From Anomaloglossus baeobatrachus (Eukaryota > Chordata > Amphibia > Anura > Aromobatidae), in assembly GCF_048569485.1 (NCBI RefSeq), contig NC_134357.1, forward strand, positions 474,232,187 to 474,296,186: a DNA stretch of 64,000 bases, given 5' to 3'. Both the position numbers and the translations under genes were made by a program. Position 1 is the first letter of the stretch. Every line of letters begins with the position of its first letter. The notes below the pieces were generated by a model that saw only the letters and a list, made by a program, of their open reading frames with translations, was not told the DNA's origin and did no database searches. Positions 46,955-56,599 of the stretch are shown in pieces.

Positions 46955-48052
46955 ATTAAATTGACCTGATTGCCCGATTAATGAATTCATTGAAAGCAAG
47001 CAAGTTCATATGCTTAATTTGGCCATATAACTTTTTACACTTTTCCTCTTTTCATTTTTCTTTCACAGTTTCTCCAGCTTTAGTTGATAACTGCGCCAAA
47101 TAGCAAACTCATCTCGACTCAACGTGAGCAACTGGAAGGTTGTGTGTAGTATCTTGTTCTCTATCTTATCTATATCACTTTCAATTGAATCTAATTGATC
47201 TCTTTTGGAAAAAGTGGTTTCAGCTTCTGACTGCAGGAGTGAGTATTAAAATTAACTGTTTATTACTACCATGCATTTTCGGGTGTTTGCTTTGGGCTAT
47301 GATGATGTATTTCCTGAGCTGTTGCCTCCCTCTGGTGGCAGGAGAGCTTGCTTGCACTTTGACTTCCCAAGTGCAGGTGCAAAAAGAGAGGTCATGATGG
47401 GAATTTACCTTCTAAGCCCAATTGGGGACAGCCATGGGTCATGAATGTGTTGCAAACCACTGCGAAGCATGATACTGTAATATAAGTATCGTATAATACT
47501 AAGAATGGTCAGTATATGAAATGAATTAGCACTTTTATTAATCATACTAAAACTGATAACTTCGAAAAGGCAAACTTTAAAAAGCCCCAAAAACCAAAAC
47601 TTTGCTTTATGATTTGCTAATAAGGTTTTTTTTTTTACCTTTTTACCTTATTTTTTTCCCTCTGGCCATTCAGTAGCAAGAGATGAAACACTAGCATATC
47701 ACAATGCAGCCAGAAGGTCAGTAGAATGTTGCTGGGGGAGGGTGGAAGGGGAGAGGGGCTGTGAAGGAAAGTCATGCAGCTTGTCCTGACTGTCTGTTTG
47801 TGACATGAATTAGAAACAACAGAAGGAGGAAGGAGGAAGGGGGAGTGGAGGTGCTTTTGTCCAAAAAGAGTTATTTCAATTCATGGCAGTGGGCGGTGGC
47901 TGCAAAATGCGCCAGGCTTCTTGTTTTTGCCCTGCAAAACAGCCTCTCCAATGTTTTGGTTGGGCTTCTGAAGGTGTGGGTTTGTACCCATCTCCCTAAG
48001 ATGTGTCCAGCATGGACCAGGGTGCCACGCAAGGCCTAAAGCATTTCCGGTT
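46955..48052 (+). promoter_or_regulatory. U2 intergenic spacer and 5' flank, copy 2
   Basis: About 1.1 kb from the 3' box to the next U2 start. From about 47138 it is related to 25505-26516 (for example TTTTGGAAAAAGTGG, CCATGCATT, GGGGACAGCCATGGGT, GAAGCATGATACTGTAATA, GTGACATGAATTAGAAA). A purine-rich GGAGGAAGGAGGAAGGGGGA run and about 200 bp absent from copy 1 (47820-48045) lie just before U2. The spacing suggests a tandem U2 unit with a spacer of roughly 1 kb. No protein gene is supported. Confidence 0.6.
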
Positions 48053-48089
48053 ATCGCTTCTCAGCCTTTTGGCTAAGATCAAGTGTAGT
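48053..48089 (+). pseudogene. U2 snRNA 5' fragment, second copy, interrupted at the same base
   Basis: ATCGCTTCTCAGCC through AAGTGTAGT: the first 37 nt of U2 with one change (CTCGG to CTCAG). It stops at the same GTGTAGT as the copy at 26517 and is followed by the same LINE 5' end. No U2 3' part for this copy is seen downstream in the window; the LINE is cut by other elements and its end may be outside. Confidence 0.88.
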
Positions 48090-48353
48090 TTCCTTGTGGT
48101 TCTGCATTTGGTCTTGGCCTGAGGTGTCTGGGGTATCCAGCTCATCGGCTTCAGGAATCATACTTTCTGCATTGAGAGGACTTCATCCTCGTGTTGCTAT
48201 TGGCGGACTTTTTAGCTAAGGTCATGTGTCTGAGTCTGGAGGTTACTTGAGTACTAACCTTCGGCCCTCTGGCATTGCCACCATGTGTGTCTTAACCCAG
48301 TTGCTGCTATAGAGGGAGAGTGAGAAGGAAGTGATCAAGAAGGTGTTTTGAAG
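48090..48353 (+). mobile_element. Keno-like LINE copy 2, 5' UTR
   Basis: Directly follows the U2 fragment. Shares GGTTCTG, GGCCTGAGGTGTCTGGGG, CAGCTCATCGG and GTTGCTATTGGCGG with copy 1 at 26554-26680. Leads without a break into ORF1. LINE 5' UTRs usually hold the promoter; in a U2-specific element the host U2 promoter could also read through. Confidence 0.75.
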
Positions 48354-49354
48354 ATGGACGTCATTGTACGTTTTGCTGGGACCGGAGCTACCCGGGTTTA
48401 TTTCGGTTGGGGTATTGACACCGCAGAAGTGAAGATGCAGCATTTACCTCTGGAAAACCTGGTGAACACGGTCCTGTATGATATCCTGGAATTAAAGAAG
48501 ATCGTTTGTCTTCAGGAGTTCAGAAGAAGCGGATTGTATGTACTTGTCCTTTACCATATTGGCGCTTGCCAGAATCTTTTTAAGTCCTTGGTGAATACTA
48601 ACACCTCTCTTCTGAGTGGACTTGGCTTCACCCTGCAGTATTCAAAAAGTGATATGCCTTTAGTTGTGTTTATGAACAATCCTTTTGTTTATGTGGCAGA
48701 AATCACGGACTTCCTGATGAAGCACTGTATGTATGTACAGTACTCACACAAAATTACTAACAAGGAAGGGCTCTGGACGGGTAAGCATACATTTTTTGTG
48801 TGATTTGGGGTGGACCCAATCCTTAACCCTCCCTCTATTTTTTATATTGGGAAAGACTCTGACTACATGATTTATCCAGATGTCCCATATTTTTTCCGTA
48901 AGCGTAATGTTTTTCGCCATACACAGAAGAGATGTTATTATGAAGCAACCTGCTGGAAATGTAACCAGGTGGAGCACTTGGTTAAGGATTGCAGTAACCC
49001 CATTGTTTACAATGCTTGTGGAGAAGTCAGACATGTCTATAGGCACTGCAGGAGCCGCAACAAGACCAGGTATACGCTCAGGTGGTCGCAGAGGTTCCTG
49101 TGGCTCCTGTTGGGTTTGCACAGGCTGTTAGTCACCCTGTTGATGTTTCTGCTAATGAACCTGTTCTTCCCACTGTTACTGATGTTCAGGATTTGGCTCA
49201 AGCTCCTGCAGTCTCTCCAAGTCCACCTGATCAGGGAATGGAGGTCTCAGAGCTGGAAGCGGATTTCTCTTGTCACTCTGCTGCCTGTGTCAAGGGGGAT
49301 GTGGCGGATGAATTGTGTAAATCCCCTGCCCTGTCATGGGGGGCAACCAAGTAA
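48354..49354 (+). pseudogene. Keno-like LINE copy 2, ORF1 (RNA-binding, zinc knuckles)
   Basis: ATG 48354 begins MDVIVRFAGTGATRVYFGWG. The first 149 codons are open, then a single TGA at 48801-48803 interrupts the same frame, which continues with VDPILNPPSIFYIGKDSDY. Zinc knuckles follow: CWKCNQVEHLVKDC (about 48954-48995), where the expected Gly-His is altered, and a decayed NACGEVRHVYRHC (about 49011-49050). The C-terminal, Pro/Val/Asp-rich part is read in another frame (about 49082-49354, ending GATK), so there is also a frame change at about 49.06 kb. Tx1-clade ORF1 proteins bind the LINE RNA. ORF2 starts about 315 bp downstream. Relation to copy 1 is clearest at the WTGK motif and the knuckles. 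Confidence 0.75.
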
Positions 49355-49668
49355 GAGGTGAGAGAAGGTGGTCCAGCTGGACAAGGAGACTTTTCTGTTA
49401 CAGCCATGGCCAGATACATGGAGGAGAGTGAGTTTATGGCTGCTAAGAAAATCAAGCTTGTAGACAGGGGAGGAGCACTGCCAGTAAGGAAAGTGCAAGC
49501 ACTTCAAGTGATGAGGTCTATCCTGAGATTAGCTTTTCACCCAGAGTTGATTTTTTTTTGAGAAGTTTACTGACAATCATTGCTTAGTGTCTCCCTGCCA
49601 GCCTCTAGAAGGAGAAAGTTGAGGCGGAAGTTGCCAGCTTGCGGTTACCTGACTAAACTGGTGAGAAC

Positions 49669-50721
49669 ATGGCTCCCAAAACTGCATGTAATATCCTATC
49701 CTTGAACGTGAGACAAATCAAATCAAGAGGAAGAAGAGCTACTGTCCTCAAATATATTTATAAAATGGGAGCAGATATCTTTTGTTTGCAGGAGTGTGGA
49801 CTGGTTGACACCACTAAGATTGGCCTCATGGACAACACATTTGGTCTCGTTTGTCTGTAAATAAAAATGATGGTGTGGGGATTCTGTTGGGTAACAGAGA
49901 GTTTTCTTTTGATAGTTACACATTAGTGGAGGCGGGGAGGTGTATAATTGCAATTATTCGCTATAGAGGGTGGCATGTTAGGATTGTTAATATTTATTGT
50001 CCTACGGTAAAAGATCATTTAGTTTTGTTAAAAAATGTTAGTTTATTCTTGCCAGGAAAAATACCTACTATTTTTATTGGGGATTTTATTCTACTACAGA
50101 ATGTAATATGCTGTTGCATATAATTTCTGATTTTTCTTTCTCAGATGGCGCTGTTGTAAAGCTGGGCAATCCACCACCACCTACGTACAAGGCAGACAGA
50201 GGAGTTATAGAATTGTGGGCTTGAACTTATGTTATTTTCTTTAAATATTGAGTGTGAAGGATTTGAAAAGTGTGTGGTTCCTTTTTTAGACCATGGGATT
50301 TTGCAGGGTGTGTTCAGAGAAGAAGGTAGTCTTGTGTATGGAGGTGGTGTATGGAAGTTAAATCTGAGACTGTTAAAGGAAGAGAAAGTGATGAAAGAGT
50401 TTAAAGAAAAGTATCGAAGATGGGCGGAATACAAAAACAGGTTTGCGAGTGTGTAGTAGGATTGGGTTAAAGGGGAGATTACATTTTTTTAGAAGGTGGG
50501 GCTACAAAAAAGCTGACATATCAAAATAACTTTTAAAAAGTTAATACTCTGATTGAATGGTTAAAAAAGTGTAGTTTGTCTGGCATTGATGCAAGTGATT
50601 TGTTGGTGGATGCAAAAAATGAGCTGAAACGTATGATTGAGATAAAGGGTAAGGAAATTATTTATAGGATGAAAATTGAACATTTGGATAAGAATGGAAG
50701 GTCCATGGAGGCAATAACGTA
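49669..50721 (+). pseudogene. Keno-like LINE copy 2, ORF2 endonuclease part (truncated)
   Basis: ATG 49669 begins MAPKTACNILSLNVRQIKSR, an apurinic-like endonuclease start. ADIFCLQECG (about 49770-49800) holds the catalytic Glu. A frame change near 49.855 kb leads to KNDGVGILLGN, then HVRIVNIYCPT (about 49970-50005) and IFIGDF (about 50070-50090), where the usual Asn after GDF is Ile. VPFLDHGIL (about 50278-50304) stands for the SDH motif, with Ser changed to Leu, followed by GGVWKLNLRLLKEE. Decayed sequence follows up to 50.72 kb, where the PIF/Harbinger region begins, so the RT is missing from this copy. The endonuclease normally nicks U2 DNA at the insertion base. Confidence 0.75.
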
Positions 50722-51193
50722 AGGGGCCACATGGAATTGTGGCACCTAAATGAGTTTGAGTTTTATAGATTAGGATCCCTAGTTAGTAAATCAATAATTG
50801 TCACAATTTTATCCCTTTAGGTCTAATGTTTGTGAGGTAATTCTGCTGGTCACTCAAAGGGTTCGGCCCTAACCTTAGTAACAGTGGCTCGTGATCCTTG
50901 GTTGGCTGAGTCATCTGACTTGACGCTATTCTGGCAGCAGAAGCTACACCAGTTGTATTTGCAGCTGATGTTAGTAACAGTTATCAGTCTATTACGTTGT
51001 CGGAGACAACTGGTATTTTTTTTTTATTTATTTCTAAAAATTGAATTAAAAAAATTTGTTTTGCATGTGTTTGTTTTTTAATTTAAATTTTAATATTTTG
51101 TAGGCGCAAAAAAACCCCAAAGTTGATTCATTCCCTTATTGTATCTCATGAAGACAAGGGACATTATTGTGTCCCGTATAAAGATTTAAGAAG

Positions 51194-51347
51194 GTAAGTT
51201 AAACATGTAATGTAAACAAAATAATGTTTGATATCAATCTATATATCAATCTATCTATATATCTATCACTATCTGTATCCATCTCTATCTGAATCTTTAT
51301 TCTATCTCTCTATATGAATTTTGTTTATTTTTTTATTACTTTTGCAG
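51194..51347 (+). other. Intron in the Harbinger transposase
   Basis: GTAAGT donor and TTTTGCAG acceptor after a pyrimidine-rich run. Joining keeps the frame across DLRR|YSENV. A (CTAT)-rich microsatellite-like stretch lies inside (about 51240-51315). Confidence 0.8.
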
Positions 51348-51494
51348 ATATTCTGAAAATGTTGTGGATTTTTGTCGTTTAACTATACCAGCATTTGATA
51401 GATTGTTATCCTTGCTCCTTGCTCATTTATGTTTTGCCAATACAAGAATGCAAAAATCAGTTTCTGCTGAGGAACGACTGCTCATCATCTTGAA

Positions 51495-51641
51495 GTAATT
51501 TTAAAAATCCTTTCACATAACATCTTTTTTCAATTTTTTTATTACATTTTTTTGTAACATTATGTGAAAAGTTCATTTTGAAATGCATACAATGTTTTAT
51601 ATTTGTGTTTGCTTCTAATTCTTTTAACTTGTATTTTGCAG
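51495..51641 (+). other. Intron in the Harbinger transposase
   Basis: GTAATT donor and TATTTTGCAG acceptor. Joining gives ILK|FLATGESY, the expected order for the family. Confidence 0.8.
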
Positions 51642-52689
51642 GTTTCTGGCCACAGGAGAAAGCTACACATCCCTGCACCTTCAATTTCGAGTTGGTAAAT
51701 CAACTATCGCCGAAATTGTGAGGTGCACATGCGGCCTAATCTGGCAGAAGTTGCAGCAGGCTTTCAAACTGTGGACAACTTCCCCAACAGCATAGGTGCC
51801 GTTGATGGCAAACATCTAAGGGTTCAAAAGCCACCGCGATCAGGAGCACTCTTCTTTAATTATAAAAAGTATTTTTCAGTGGTCTTCATGGCGGTGGTTG
51901 ATGCACATTACAAATTTGTTGCCATTGACATTGGTGCTCATGGCAGTGGGGTGGATTCTCGGGTGTTGCGAACATCAGAGATTGGACTGCAAATTCTTCA
52001 CGATTGCGGAACGCTCCTATCCCCACTACCTTAGCCGGGTTCCTCAGATCCAGTCCCTTTTGTGATATCGGATGAGGCTTTTCCTTTATTGCCAAACCCG
52101 CTGCACCTATACCCACGGAAGGGACTAGATACTCGGCGGAGATTTTGTAATTATCAGCTGAGTCGTGCACACAGATATGTGGAATGCACCTTCGGAATCA
52201 TGACCAGTCAGTGGAGGATTTTCCACACAACCATCCAGTTAGAAACCGAAACAATTGACACTGTGATAAAGGCCTGCTGTGTTCTCCACAACTATGTTAG
52301 AGTACAGGTCTCAGCAAGTTGAGGAAACACAGCTGGCAGATTGATGCAGTGAGCAAGATGGTTTCGGGACGACCATCTAACTCGGGTGTGTTGGTGCGAG
52401 AGACCTTCACTGACTACTTCATGAGCCTGGAAGGTGCCGTGCACTGACAGTACTCTTGTGTCGGTCATGTGCAGCCGGATCAGCAGAGACCGATGGAACC
52501 GAATTGAAAAATAAAATGAAATAAGCAGAAAATTTCATGTGATATAGTTTTTTTTTTGTATGTATGTTTTTTTAATTTTTAATATATGGATTTTGATATG
52601 TCCTTAATGAACTTTAAGGAAAAAAAATTGCTTGCCTAGTTTCAATGAAAATTTTAAAACAACCATTTTTGTATAGTAATATTTCCAGG

Positions 52690-53670
52690 AATGGTTTGGC
52701 AGGGATGTGAAATCTATCCCAATTTCCTCGTCAGGCTTCAAAGGGTGATGAACACGAAATTAAAGGCCGCAGAAAGTGCTGGAAAAATGGGCAAGAGCAG
52801 AAAGGAGGTGCAGCCAAGGCCTTGTCCTCTGAGGCGGCAAGGCAATAATGAGCCAAATATAGCGTCACAACCTTAGCTGAGGAGAAGTGCAAGAATTGCA
52901 ACATTGCCGAAACCAAGATATACCTTTGAGGAATTCAATCTTAATGTCCTCTTCAGGCTTCAAAGGGTGATGAACATGAAATTAAAGGCCGGAAAAATGG
53001 GCAAGAGCAGAAAGGAGGTGCGGTTAAGGCCTTATCCTCTGAGCCGGCAAGGCAATAATGAGCCAAATATAGCGTCACACAACCTCAGCTGAGGAGAAGT
53101 GCAAGAATTGCAGCATTGCCGAAAACAAAATATACCTTTCAGGAATTCTATCCCAATTTCCTCTTCAGGCTTTTAAGGGTGATGAACATGAAATTAAAGG
53201 CCAGAGAAAGTGCCAGAAAAATGGGCACGAGCAGAAGGGAGGTGCGGCTAAGGCCTTATCCTCTGAGCCGGCAAGGCAATAATGAGCCAAATATAGAGTC
53301 ACAACCTCATCTGAGGAGAAGTGCAAGAATTGCAGCATTGCCGAAACCAAAATATACATTTGATGAATTCTATCCCAATTTCCTCTTCAGGCTTCAAAGG
53401 TTTATGAACATAAAATTAAAGGCCGGAGAAAGTGCCGGAAAAATGGGCAAGAGCAGAAAGGAGGTGCGGTCAAGGCCTTATCCTCTGAGCCGGCAAGGCA
53501 ATAGTGAGGCAAAGATAGCGTCACAACCTCAGCTGAGGAGAACTGCAAGAATTGCAGCATTGCCGAAACCAAAATATACCTTTGAGGAATTCTATCCCAA
53601 TTTCCTCTTCAGGCTTCAAAGGGTGATGAACATGTAATTAAAGGCCAGAGAAAGTGCTGAAAAAATGGGC
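52690..53670 (+). repeat. 222-bp in-frame tandem repeat (5 copies)
   Basis: CCAATTTCCTCTTCAGGCTT recurs at spacings of 222, 212, 222 and 222 bp (about 52720, 52942, 53154, 53376, 53598). Because 222 is 74 codons, units can be read through in one frame: 53116-53637 is open for 173 codons and contains more than two repeats of PKPKYTFEEFYPNFLFRLQR, MGKSRKEVR, PLSRQGNNEPNIASQPQ and LRRSARIAAL. The basic RRSAR-I core and the QGNNEP block faintly recall HMGN nucleosome-binding proteins, but the match is short and I do not assign it. The other units are broken by stops. Whether it belongs to the Harbinger element or to separate DNA is unclear. Confidence 0.8.
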
Positions 53671-54351
53671 AAGGGATGTGAAATATGCATGCAGGACAGC
53701 TTGAGCAGTCCTTTGTGCATTTTTCGAATCCTGGCCTCAGCGTGCCAACATACATAAACAAACAAACAAAAATGGAGTTTAACAAGCACTGATCCTTTAT
53801 GACATACATATGACTGCATGGTTTACGTTAATTTTTTTAAAAAATGTCTGGCCTAGATTTTTTTCTGTGGGTTTGCTAACATGCTATTTTGTGGGCAATG
53901 TCACACAAGCATCTGTCAACATATTTTACATATAAAATAATTATTGTTTGAGATATGCAGAATTGTAGCTATCACACTGAGTGGAGGGGCCAGCCCTATG
54001 TTGAGATGGTACATTTTGCCCAAATTGACCAACTTCCACTGTTTTTGGTGGTCCACAAAAATTTGAAGATGGTAATCCAACAAATTGATTTTGTGGACCC
54101 TGGCTACAGTGGATGTTGTGAGATTGTGGCATATTTGCGGTTTGGTCACTTTGTTTATTTTTGCAAAAAGTGCTTAGGATCATATTTACCACTTCAACTA
54201 CACTGAAATGGGGTGGTGGCATGTCCTGGAGTTACCCCTGCAGCCTTCTTCACGGAGCTGCATTGAGTACTACTTGTCAGATTCCGCTGGATCAGTGTGG
54301 ATTACGTCGGAGCTGTGTGTTTGCAAGGGTTAATAAAATGGTGAAAGAGAG
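53671..54351. other. Unassigned stretch
   Basis: About 680 bp between the 222-bp repeat and the gypsy element. It has an 83-codon open frame (53955-54206) with no family I recognise and an (ACAA) run at about 53755. No RNA gene or clear repeat end is seen. Confidence 0.5.
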
Positions 54352-55669
54352 TGTTACGGTTCCCGTTTCTGGGTATCTGCGTGTCTCCTTCCTCTTTTTG
54401 CTGTGGCACTGGAGACTATGTTCGGATTTCTTGCTACTGCACATGTGCGAGCGCTGGAGACTAAGTCCTATCTTGGAGCCATTGCACATGTGCGAGTGAC
54501 ATCATCACTGACACCTTCTAAGCCGATTGGTCGCTGGTCATCTGCTTGTGACGAATTGCTCGGTGATAGGCCAGCGTCACGTCATTGCTGTCGTTCTGGC
54601 AGCGGATTGACTCTGGTGTCCTCCATCTTGGATGAGGCACAGAGTCTATATAAGACCCTGACGCACGCTGCTCGGCGCTCAGTCCTCTTGGTTCATGCAT
54701 GAGAGTAGACGCTCTGTGCACGTCCCTCTAGGCATCTCTCTGTCTATGCTAGGTGAGCGTTCTTGTACCTTACAGCTTCGGCTGCGGTCCGTATCTTTGC
54801 ATCTTATTGGAGCGGACATACGCAGGTGCCTGAGGCACATGGTCAGACTGGGATTCTACTCGTAGGTGGATGTTGCCGCTAGGGTATCGTTCCTTATACT
54901 GCGTCTGGCAGTTGTTCGTATCCTTGCACACTAGGGGAGCGAACATAGGTAGGAGCTTTGTGCGGCTTGTGCTGCTGTCCGTCTCTTTTGTACCACTAGT
55001 GGAGCGGACCTAGGCAGGTGCCATATCTAGTGGTTCGTGTCCTCGCACACTAGTGGAGCGAACGCAGATAGGAGCTTTGTGCAGCTTGTGCTGCTGTCCG
55101 TCTCTTTTGCACCACTAGTGGAGCAGACCTAGGCAGGTGCCATACCTAGTGGTTCATGTCCTCGCACACTAGTGGAGTGAACGCAGGTAGGAGCTTTGTG
55201 CGGCTTACGCTGCTGCCCGTCTCCTGGCACCGCTAGAGGAACGGACCTAGGTAGGTGCCATTTCACACTCACTGCTTTTGTCTCTGTGACCATAAACACA
55301 GACCATACCACACACCCTCCGAGTAAGAGAGGAATTGCTTTATTTCCTAACTATATTCCTCTGTGAGTTTAACAGAGGTATTGCACTCTGCACTTGTGCT
55401 ATTACTATTTACAGTGGCACACTTATATACTCTTCCTCACTCATTAACATATCCCTTTTACGTTAAGGCTAAATACGGTAGTCGCTGTGACTTTAACAGT
55501 ACACACCGTAATTGGCTCTAGTGTCACTGAGACGTATCAGTATCAGTACTGCTTTCGTGGTACAAGATACCTCTTATCCTCTGCCATAGTCTGCAGCAGA
55601 GACTTTGCACGGTGGACCCTGACTGTCTGATATCTCTTTGGTTTTTATAATCAGACAACCCCCGTAACA
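54352..55669 (+). repeat. 5' LTR of the gypsy element
   Basis: 1,318 bp, TG...CA type. Contains a TATATAAG box at about 54648 and, in its middle, several imperfect copies of a module with CTAGTGGAGCG, CTAGGCAGGTGCC and GGAGCTTTGTGCGGCTT. The internal region begins right after with TTAGGACTGAGCC, probably the primer site. Confidence 0.92.
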
Positions 55670-55697
55670 TTAGGACTGAGCCAAGGGTCTGGCAGTT

Positions 55698-56520
55698 ATG
55701 GCAGAATATCAGCAGTTACACCATTACATACAAGTACTTGAGTCGTGGCTCAAGACTATAGAGGATAAACCTCAGATCATGGTGACATCTGCACATGATC
55801 CTCGACTTGCTCTGCCAAACAGGTATTCTGGCGATGCCAGATCATGTCGTGGTTTCATTAGTCAGTGTCAGATACACCTAGAGGTCAACTCTTCTCGCTT
55901 CTCTACGAGAGGTCCAGAGTAAGCTTTATCATATCCTTACTTCAGGACAAAGCCTTAGAATGGGCGACTCCCTTATGGGAGCGCTCTGATGTGGTTACTC
56001 TGAGACATCAAGACTTTCTTGAAGCTCTTAAAGCGGTAGTCATGGGTCCGCAGGTTACCCATGATGCGGCCCTGAGACTGTTAGATCTATCTCAGGGTTC
56101 GTTATCCACTAGTTCTTAGGCCATTGCTTTTAGAACTCTGGTGGCAGAACTAGATTGGCCAGAAAAGGTGTTGATTCCTATCCTCTGGAGAGGGCTGGCA
56201 GGCTATGTCAAGGATGCCCTTGCTACTCGTGAGGTCCCTGCTTCTCTGGAGGACGTAATCACTGTAGTAACAAGGATCGACGTACGCCATAAGGAACGTA
56301 GACTTGAGGTCTCTTCCTCACGCCCTAAGCATCGTGCTATTCCAGTTGTTGAAGGTCCACCACCATCTTCCTCAGCATCTCAGACATCTCCTACTCCTAT
56401 GGAGTTAGGTCATACGTCCTCCAGACTACGCAAGTCTGGTCCTCCTATATGTTACGTGTGTCGTCGTGCGGGTCACTACGCTTACAAGTGTCCTAGCCGC
56501 CAAGGAAACTCCCACCCCTA
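55698..56520 (+). pseudogene. gag region of the gypsy element (fossil)
   Basis: Begins MAEYQQLHHYIQVLESWL shortly after the 5' LTR. Shows a retrotransposon gag-like core and, near its end, the CCHC knuckle CYVCRRAGHYAYKC (about 56448-56490), which binds the element RNA. Broken. Confidence 0.85.
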
Positions 56521-56599
56521 GTATCTATAGTAGGGGGGTTACTAGGTACGCCGTCTGCACCCTCCAAGTGTAGTTTTACAGGTCAGCTCTCGTTCTCCG

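Larger units (their letters stand above)
51103..52322 (+). pseudogene. PIF/Harbinger transposase (DDE superfamily), spliced, degraded
   Basis: Three exons are visible: 51103-51193 (RRKKTPKLIHSLIVSHEDKG), 51348-51494 (YSENVVDFCRLTIPAFDRLL) and 51642 onward (FLATGESYTSLHLQFRVGKS). Introns 51194-51347 and 51495-51641 have GT...AG ends and both keep phase 2. An acceptor-like TTTTGTAG before the first exon suggests a further upstream exon. Catalytic motifs: GAVDGKH with the first Asp (about 51799-51819), GVDSRVLRTS with the second (about 51949-51978), and RAHRYVECTFGI with the Glu (about 52166-52201); VLHNYVR follows. The SANT-like partner typical of the family is not seen. A frame disturbance lies at about 51.72-51.76 kb, where some family residues are missing, and TAG 52032-52034 interrupts the last exon. 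Inactive. Confidence 0.85.
50722..52690 (+). mobile_element. PIF/Harbinger DNA transposon (ends uncertain)
   Basis: The region begins about where the LINE endonuclease homology stops (GTAAGGGGCCACATGG) and contains a PIF/Harbinger transposase with introns. I found no convincing matching right terminal repeat; the right end may be as far as 54.35 kb, if the 222-bp repeat belongs to it. The first 380 bp (50722-51100) hold a possible small upstream exon (around 50900-51010, ending at a GT) but nothing firm. The last 370 bp (52323-52690) look like 3' UTR with T-rich runs. Confidence 0.55.

Noticed and set aside
53955-54206. 83-codon open frame before the gypsy element
   Set aside because: No recognisable domain, no start context or neighbours to support it; kept only as part of an unassigned stretch.
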